From contig JAYUQP010000061.1 in assembly GCA_043757265.1 (NCBI GenBank), forward strand, positions 11,533 to 75,532: a stretch of 64,000 nucleotides of DNA, given 5' to 3'. The translations under genes and the position numbers were made by a program. The stretch is from JANPLN01 sp043757265 (GTDB taxonomy: Bacteria; Bdellovibrionota; Bdellovibrionia; Bdellovibrionales; JAGQZY01). A model generated the notes under the pieces. That model did not search any database, was not told the DNA's origin, and saw nothing but the letters and a program-made list of their open reading frames with translations. The number at the start of each line of letters is the position of its first letter. The stretch's first letter is position 1. This document shows, piece after piece, positions 59,926-64,000 of this stretch.

Positions 59926-62045
59926 GTAAGCCGATCGTACTGAAAGTATTTCGTAATGGTGGAGTTGTTGATGTAAAGCAATTTACATCTGAACAATCGA
60001 TTGTGCTTGGTTCTTCCACAACAGATACACAAATTGTATTACAGGGAGCCGTTTCTCCATTTCATGCTTCCATCGAAAAGCGTGGCGATAAATATATCAT
60101 TTCTGATCTAGGCTCTTCGCAGGGCACCTACTTAAAAGGCAGCAAAATTCTTGAATCTGGCTTGGACCATGGCGATAAGATTGCAATCGGTGAATACATC
60201 ATCGAGTTTTACATCGGAGCTCCGTCATCGCAGCCGATCACCACTCAGGCAGTGCCCGCTGCAGCTAAGCCAGCAGCGACACCAATTCAGCCTATAGCAG
60301 CTGTGGCTGCAAAGCCAATCATAACAACAGCACCGATAGCAAAACCTGCGGTGACCGCGGCTCAGCCAGTGAGTTCGGCTTCAGTCAACCCGCAAGTTAC
60401 GGCTGCTGCGACTTCCGTTATGGCGATGCCAGCAGTGGGTGGAAGCTTTACGGCCAATGTTGCAGGAACTGGTGCGCCATTACGCAAGAAAGTGAGAGGA
60501 CAAAAAACTTTCTCGCCAGAAAGCGCCTACAAAAACCTCTCTGAATTTGTTCGCCCCACCAAAGGAAGCACGGTTGAAGTTCTAGTCGCTTGGAAAGAAA
60601 GAGTTATCAACTCGTACCACTTCCATAACAAGGGCACTATAAACTATGGGACTCATCCGAGTTGCGAAGTTGTGGTTCCGTCCCTGACTTCGAAAGTCAG
60701 CAAGGCGCCGCTTTTACAAATTGATAGCCAAGTAAATGTTTTTATCCCTGCAGGCATGGCTGGAACGTTTGTTGTAGAAAATAACTCAGTTCCTTTAAGT
60801 CAGCTATATAATCAAGGACGCCTGCAAGCTGCCGGCGGCGGTTCGCGTTTGACTCTGGCTCAGGGCGAATTGGTTCGCATTAGTTTGGGCGGCGAATTAG
60901 AGCTCGTTGTTCGCTATTGCTCTGAGACTCCAAAGCCATTGTTTATTCCAATGATCGATTTCGCGAGCAATGGATTTTTAGCCACGCTTTTAGCAATTAT
61001 CTTATCAGTTGTCGTTTCGTTATATGTGGCTCTCAACAAAGCTGAAACGAAGCTTGATGAAGAAGATGAGTACAGAACAGCATTGATTATCGAAAATCCA
61101 CCGCCACCACCGCCAGCTACGCCGCAAACGAAAATGGAAGAGCTGAAGTTGGAAGAAAAGAAAGTGGAAGAACCGCCGAAAAAAGTTCAGCAGAAAGACA
61201 AGCCTGCAGAAAAGGTGAAGGATGCTCCTAAAGTTGCAGAAAAGCGCGAGCCTGTAAAACAGCAGTCGTCAAAAGCGGGTGGCGGAAACGGAAGCCCGGC
61301 CCAGTCGATGAAACCGAACCCTAACAAGCCTAAAAGCAATCAAGTGGGATCGGTTCAACAGGGCGGCAGTGTAAAAACTGCTCCTAAAGACGGAGCGCAG
61401 GCTGAAAGCGTGACGAAAGATCCAAGTAAGTCGGGCATATTTAGCGTGTTTGGTGGCGGCGGAAAGCAAAATAAAATATCAAACACGTACTCAGGCAAAG
61501 GAGAACTTGCCGGTCTTGCGGATAACTCCACAGGACAAAGTGGTTTTGGTGAAGATCGTGCGGGCGAAGGTCTTGGAAGCAAGTTTAAAGAAACTGGCGG
61601 CGGTAACGGCAAATCGAATATTGGTGTGCAAGGAGTTTCAAGCGGTAAGGGTCTTGGCATGGGATCTGGTGGCTTTGGTGGCGTCGGCTTGGGTGGAAAA
61701 GGTTCAGTCACGATCCTACCTGGCGGCGACGGCGAATCCTACGGTGGAAATATTGATCGCAATGGAATTCGACAAGTGTTTTTGAACAATCAGAGAACAT
61801 TGCAGTCATGTTACGAGTCCGCTCTCAGCACAGATCGTGGGTTGAGCGGTAAAGTGGTTTTAGATTTTGATATCGGTGAGCAAGGACGGGTTTTGCGAGC
61901 AAGTGTGAGCGGTGATAAGTCGACGCTCAACAACGATCGCCTTTCAAACTGTATTGTAAACCGTATGAAAACATGGAGGTTCCCAGAGCCTCCACAAAAC
62001 CAAACGGTCCAGGTGTTTTATCCCTTGGCGTTTTCTGGAAAGTAA
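59922..62045 (+). CDS. gltG: FHA-TM-TonB-type inner-membrane protein, GltG-like
   Basis: 707 residues. FHA domain (~20-90: VLGSSTTDTQIVLQGAVSPFHASIEKRG, ISDLGSSQGTYLKGSK); a linker rich in A, P and T (105-180); a second FHA-like or beta-sandwich region (200-330, TINYGTHPSCEVVVPS); TM helix ~350-370 (FLATLLAIILSVVVSLYVAL); then a Pro/Lys-rich and Gly-rich stretch and a C-terminal AgmX/TonB-like domain (IRQVFLNNQRTLQSCYESALS, LSGKVVLDFDIGEQGRVLRASV, MKTWRFPEPP). It connects cytoplasm and periplasm in the motor. A phosphothreonine partner is expected. Confidence 0.85.
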   Translation: MSKPIVLKVFRNGGVVDVKQFTSEQSIVLGSSTTDTQIVLQGAVSPFHASIEKRGDKYIISDLGSSQGTYLKGSKILESGLDHGDKIAIGEYIIEFYIGAPSSQPITTQAVPAAAKPAATPIQPIAAVAAKPIITTAPIAKPAVTAAQPVSSASVNPQVTAAATSVMAMPAVGGSFTANVAGTGAPLRKKVRGQKTFSPESAYKNLSEFVRPTKGSTVEVLVAWKERVINSYHFHNKGTINYGTHPSCEVVVPSLTSKVSKAPLLQIDSQVNVFIPAGMAGTFVVENNSVPLSQLYNQGRLQAAGGGSRLTLAQGELVRISLGGELELVVRYCSETPKPLFIPMIDFASNGFLATLLAIILSVVVSLYVALNKAETKLDEEDEYRTALIIENPPPPPPATPQTKMEELKLEEKKVEEPPKKVQQKDKPAEKVKDAPKVAEKREPVKQQSSKAGGGNGSPAQSMKPNPNKPKSNQVGSVQQGGSVKTAPKDGAQAESVTKDPSKSGIFSVFGGGGKQNKISNTYSGKGELAGLADNSTGQSGFGEDRAGEGLGSKFKETGGGNGKSNIGVQGVSSGKGLGMGSGGFGGVGLGGKGSVTILPGGDGESYGGNIDRNGIRQVFLNNQRTLQSCYESALSTDRGLSGKVVLDFDIGEQGRVLRASVSGDKSTLNNDRLSNCIVNRMKTWRFPEPPQNQTVQVFYPLAFSGK

Positions 62046-62084
62046 TTGGATTTAGAAATTTAAACGTTATTTGGAGGAGGAAAA

Positions 62085-62762
62085 GTGGAAGAAAATGTAA
62101 TGCAAGCGGCGGCGCAAGAAGAGACTCAAAATTTTATTTTGCACGCGTTCGAAGTAGGTGGCCCGGTCATGTTTGTGATTTTGGGACTTTTAATTCTCAC
62201 AACAATTGTGATCGTCAAGCAATTGATGATTCTCAAAGAGGCTGGAGTGGATAAGTCTGATTTTAATGAACATATCTTCGGGATGATTTTAAGAGGCGAC
62301 GTTCAGCAAGCAATTTCGTATTGCGACAGCCGACCATCACCCCTTACAAACACTTTGAAAGCAGGTTTGGTTCAGGTTTTGAACAAGCGCCCTGACGAAG
62401 AAGTGCAAGTAGCAATGGATGCGTCTGTGTTACGTGAAACACCAAAAATTGAAGGCTGGGTTAGCTTTCTTGCAGTGTTCGGAAACCTTGCAACTCTGTT
62501 AGGTCTTACAGGAACTATTGCAGGGATGATCGCATCGTTTTCAGCAGTCACAAAAGCCGATGATGCTAAAAAAGCAGAATTGCTTTCAAGAGGTATTGCC
62601 GAAGCTCTAAACTGTACAGCTTTTGGACTTGTGGTTGCGATCATTGCGATTCTTACTTATGGATATTTTCAATTCAAAGTGGGTCATTTGATCAACGATA
62701 TGGTTGAAAGCAGCATGAGTCTTTTGAATCTCGTGGCTTCAAATCGCGATAAAATTAAATAA
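62085..62762 (+). CDS. aglR: Motor subunit AglR (MotA/TolQ/ExbB family)
   Basis: 225 residues. Three TM helices: ~25-48 (VGGPVMFVILGLLILTTIVIV), ~125-150 (FLAVFGNLATLLGLTGTIAGMIASF), ~170-198 (EALNCTAFGLVVAIIAILTYGYF). GLTGTIAGMI and TAFGLVVAI are the conserved TolQ/ExbB pore helices. GTG start at 62085 with GGAGGAGG. With AglQ and AglS it forms the proton channel that drives the Glt complex. Confidence 0.92.
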   Translation: MEENVMQAAAQEETQNFILHAFEVGGPVMFVILGLLILTTIVIVKQLMILKEAGVDKSDFNEHIFGMILRGDVQQAISYCDSRPSPLTNTLKAGLVQVLNKRPDEEVQVAMDASVLRETPKIEGWVSFLAVFGNLATLLGLTGTIAGMIASFSAVTKADDAKKAELLSRGIAEALNCTAFGLVVAIIAILTYGYFQFKVGHLINDMVESSMSLLNLVASNRDKIK

Positions 62763-62780
62763 TTTTTTTGAGGTAGTCCT

Positions 62781-63254
62781 ATGGCACAAATTGAACAGGG
62801 TGGCAGCGGTAAAAGAAATTCTAACTTTGAAGTGAACCTCGTTCCCTTCATCGATTTGATGAGCGTGTTGATCACATTTCTTTTGATCACTGCCGTTTGG
62901 ACACAGGTTTCCATGATTAAACTTGGAAGCTCCCTGTATGCCAAACAAAATACGGACGAAGTGGACAAACCGCCTCCAAAGTCTGAGGTTCCCCTCCGTG
63001 TAGATGTGAAAGATGCTGGGCATATTATTGTTATTGGGACTAAAAGAATTGATGTACCAAAAAAGGGTGCCGATTATGATATCGAGACCCTCGTTATGCA
63101 GTTGATGCAGATCAAACAAGTGTATCCTGAAAAAGTGGATGCTGTTGTTACGGTGGACGAGCACTTGAAATATGACTTTTTGATTCAAGGAATGGATGCT
63201 CTGCTGCAGGCAGGTTTTCCCGCTATCTCCGTGGCCACAGGAGGAGCGAAGTAA
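62781..63254 (+). CDS. aglQ: Motor subunit AglQ (TolR/ExbD family)
   Basis: 157 residues. One TM helix with the ion-carrying Asp in FEVNLVPFIDLMSVLITFLL (Asp25), then a periplasmic TolR-like domain (PLRVDVKDAGHIIVIGTKRIDVP, AVVTVDEHLKYDFLIQGMDALLQAGFPAISVAT). It overlaps aglS by 1 bp (TAATG). Confidence 0.93.
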   Translation: MAQIEQGGSGKRNSNFEVNLVPFIDLMSVLITFLLITAVWTQVSMIKLGSSLYAKQNTDEVDKPPPKSEVPLRVDVKDAGHIIVIGTKRIDVPKKGADYDIETLVMQLMQIKQVYPEKVDAVVTVDEHLKYDFLIQGMDALLQAGFPAISVATGGAK

Positions 63255-63853
63255 TGGCTATTTATACTCCAGGCAGAAGAAATCGTCGTAATCAAATATC
63301 CGGTGGCAAACGAAACACCGTCGCGATGTTATCGTTAACGGCGATGGTGGACATGTTTACGGTGCTAACGATTTTTCTTTTACAGAATTTCAAAGTTGAT
63401 GCCATTAAGCTTAAGCAAAACGTACCGCTTCCAGAGGCGTTGGCGATTAAGAAATTGAAACCGTCGCACGTTGTGGTGGTTACTCAGGATAAAATTTACG
63501 TCGACGAAGTGGCTGTTGCAGATTTTAGAACAGTCAAAGAGCAGCAGGATTGGATGATTCCTGCCCTTAAAGAAGGCTTAGCCTTAAAAATAAAAGAGTC
63601 CAAAGAGAAAGCGATGTCTTCGTTGAAGGAACAGCTAAAGGGCACGCTCACTCAAAATAAAAAGCAGACTCCTGAAGAGATCGCTGAAGAAGAGAGTGAA
63701 AAGAAAAAGGATTGGGGTCGAGTTACGGTTCAAGCTGATAAAGAGATCGATTTTTTAACAGTTAAAAAAGTTCTTTATACAGCGACTGAGGCGGGCGCAA
63801 CGATCATCAATTTCGCAGTTTCCCAAAAAGAGAAGCCACAGAAAATAGAATAA
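63254..63853 (+). CDS. aglS: Motor subunit AglS (TolR/ExbD family)
   Basis: 199 residues. TM with Asp33 in AMLSLTAMVDMFTVLTIFLLQNF, then a periplasmic domain with VVVTQDKIYVDEVAVADF; a charged coiled coil (LALKIKESKEKAMSSLKEQLKG) and VTVQADKEIDFLTVKKVLYTATEAG. Two ExbD-type proteins per channel is the norm in Agl motors. Last gene of the operon. The stop TAA is the first triplet of a family A half element. Confidence 0.92.
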   Translation: MAIYTPGRRNRRNQISGGKRNTVAMLSLTAMVDMFTVLTIFLLQNFKVDAIKLKQNVPLPEALAIKKLKPSHVVVVTQDKIYVDEVAVADFRTVKEQQDWMIPALKEGLALKIKESKEKAMSSLKEQLKGTLTQNKKQTPEEIAEEESEKKKDWGRVTVQADKEIDFLTVKKVLYTATEAGATIINFAVSQKEKPQKIE

Positions 63854-63870
63854 AGTACGGACACACTTCG
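63851..63870. repeat. Half copy of family A after aglS
   Basis: TAAAGTACGGACACACTTCG, 1 base shorter than TAAAGGTACGGACACACTTC at 18811. As there, the TAA is the stop codon of the gene (aglS). Confidence 0.75.
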
Positions 63871-63921
63871 TGGGACTTAATGCGTAAAGGCATCATTGAA
63901 TAGGAATTTATCTATTCAAAA

Positions 63922-64000
63922 AATCCGGTGCCAGGTCCTGTTTAATCCGGCTGTAATTCGGCATCGACTAACAGCCGGATTAAACAGGACCTGGCACCGG
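63922..64000. repeat. Family B long hairpin, copy 3, reaching the window edge
   Basis: Left arm 63922-63954 (AATCCGGTGCCAGGTCCTG, TTTAATCCGGCTGT) and right arm from 63971 to the edge, perfect inverse copies; short loop AATTCGGCATCGACTA. The loop differs from those at 23415 and 44101. Confidence 0.9.

Noticed and set aside
61355..61711. Proline-rich minus-strand ORF
   Set aside because: Shadow of the Gly-rich linker of the GltG-like protein.

Overview
The window looks like chromosomal DNA of a Gram-negative, didermic, predator-type bacterium of the Bdellovibrionota (the Bdellovibrio group) or a close deltaproteobacterial relative. The reasons are: an uninterrupted Glt/Agl gliding-motility cluster as known from Myxococcus and Bdellovibrio, an FHA-GGDEF diguanylate cyclase of the DgcB architecture, a TIGR02147/DUF4423 regulator, many short lipoproteins and small outer-membrane barrels, a lone PilZ protein, and Kdo/heptose genes for LPS. 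No rRNA, tRNA, prophage or CRISPR array was seen. The species is inference, not proven.

Layout. 1-9.9 kb: glycine decarboxylase (gcvP, cut at its very end by the window edge), a lysine-rich coiled-coil protein, EpmA, a small HTH protein, an HU/IHF protein, a GT4 glycosyltransferase, a Nudix hydrolase, pyrD and glutamate dehydrogenase. 10-18.8 kb: a methyltransferase-like protein, heptose kinase, rlmN, a PfkB kinase, a coiled-coil/phosphoesterase/pgi run and the FHA-GGDEF cyclase. 18.9-24.9 kb is an accessory region: three paralogous acidic lipoproteins, a TIGR02147 regulator, duplicated promoters with a shared palindrome, a likely gene remnant and a divergent STAS/ATPase-like pair. 25-34.5 kb: an ECF sigma factor with a secreted partner, a lipoprotein aminopeptidase, barrel and TonB-like envelope proteins, PilZ, PIN-PhoH, a methyltransferase, a hemerythrin with a histone-like tail and a di-haem oxidoreductase. 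34.6-36.4 kb: an EEP-family membrane protein and a REP-associated tyrosine transposase (RAYT) flanked by its own small palindromes. 36.4-47.3 kb: a CpaF ATPase operon, eno-ftsB, a 35-residue lipoprotein, polA, a FliL-like protein and an FHA-sigma54 activator. 47.5-52.3 kb: engB and a Kdo supply operon kdsB-pyrG-kdsD-kdsC. 52.3-63.9 kb: the gliding operon, two OM barrels, GltC-, GltD-, GltE-, GltF- and GltG-like proteins and the AglR-AglQ-AglS proton-channel motor, mostly joined by ATGA overlaps.

The most unusual feature is the non-coding DNA. At least five families of dispersed palindromic or repeated elements sit exactly at gene 3' ends, often so that the first bases of the element are the stop codon of the gene. 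Three near-identical long hairpins (23.4, 44.1 and 63.9 kb) have conserved arms and unrelated loops. One family shares its GGTAC-N-TGGTACC core with the palindromes flanking the RAYT, which suggests that the transposase is or was responsible for it. Three further intergenic stretches (5.1, 6.9 and 7.6 kb) are degenerate tandem repeats.
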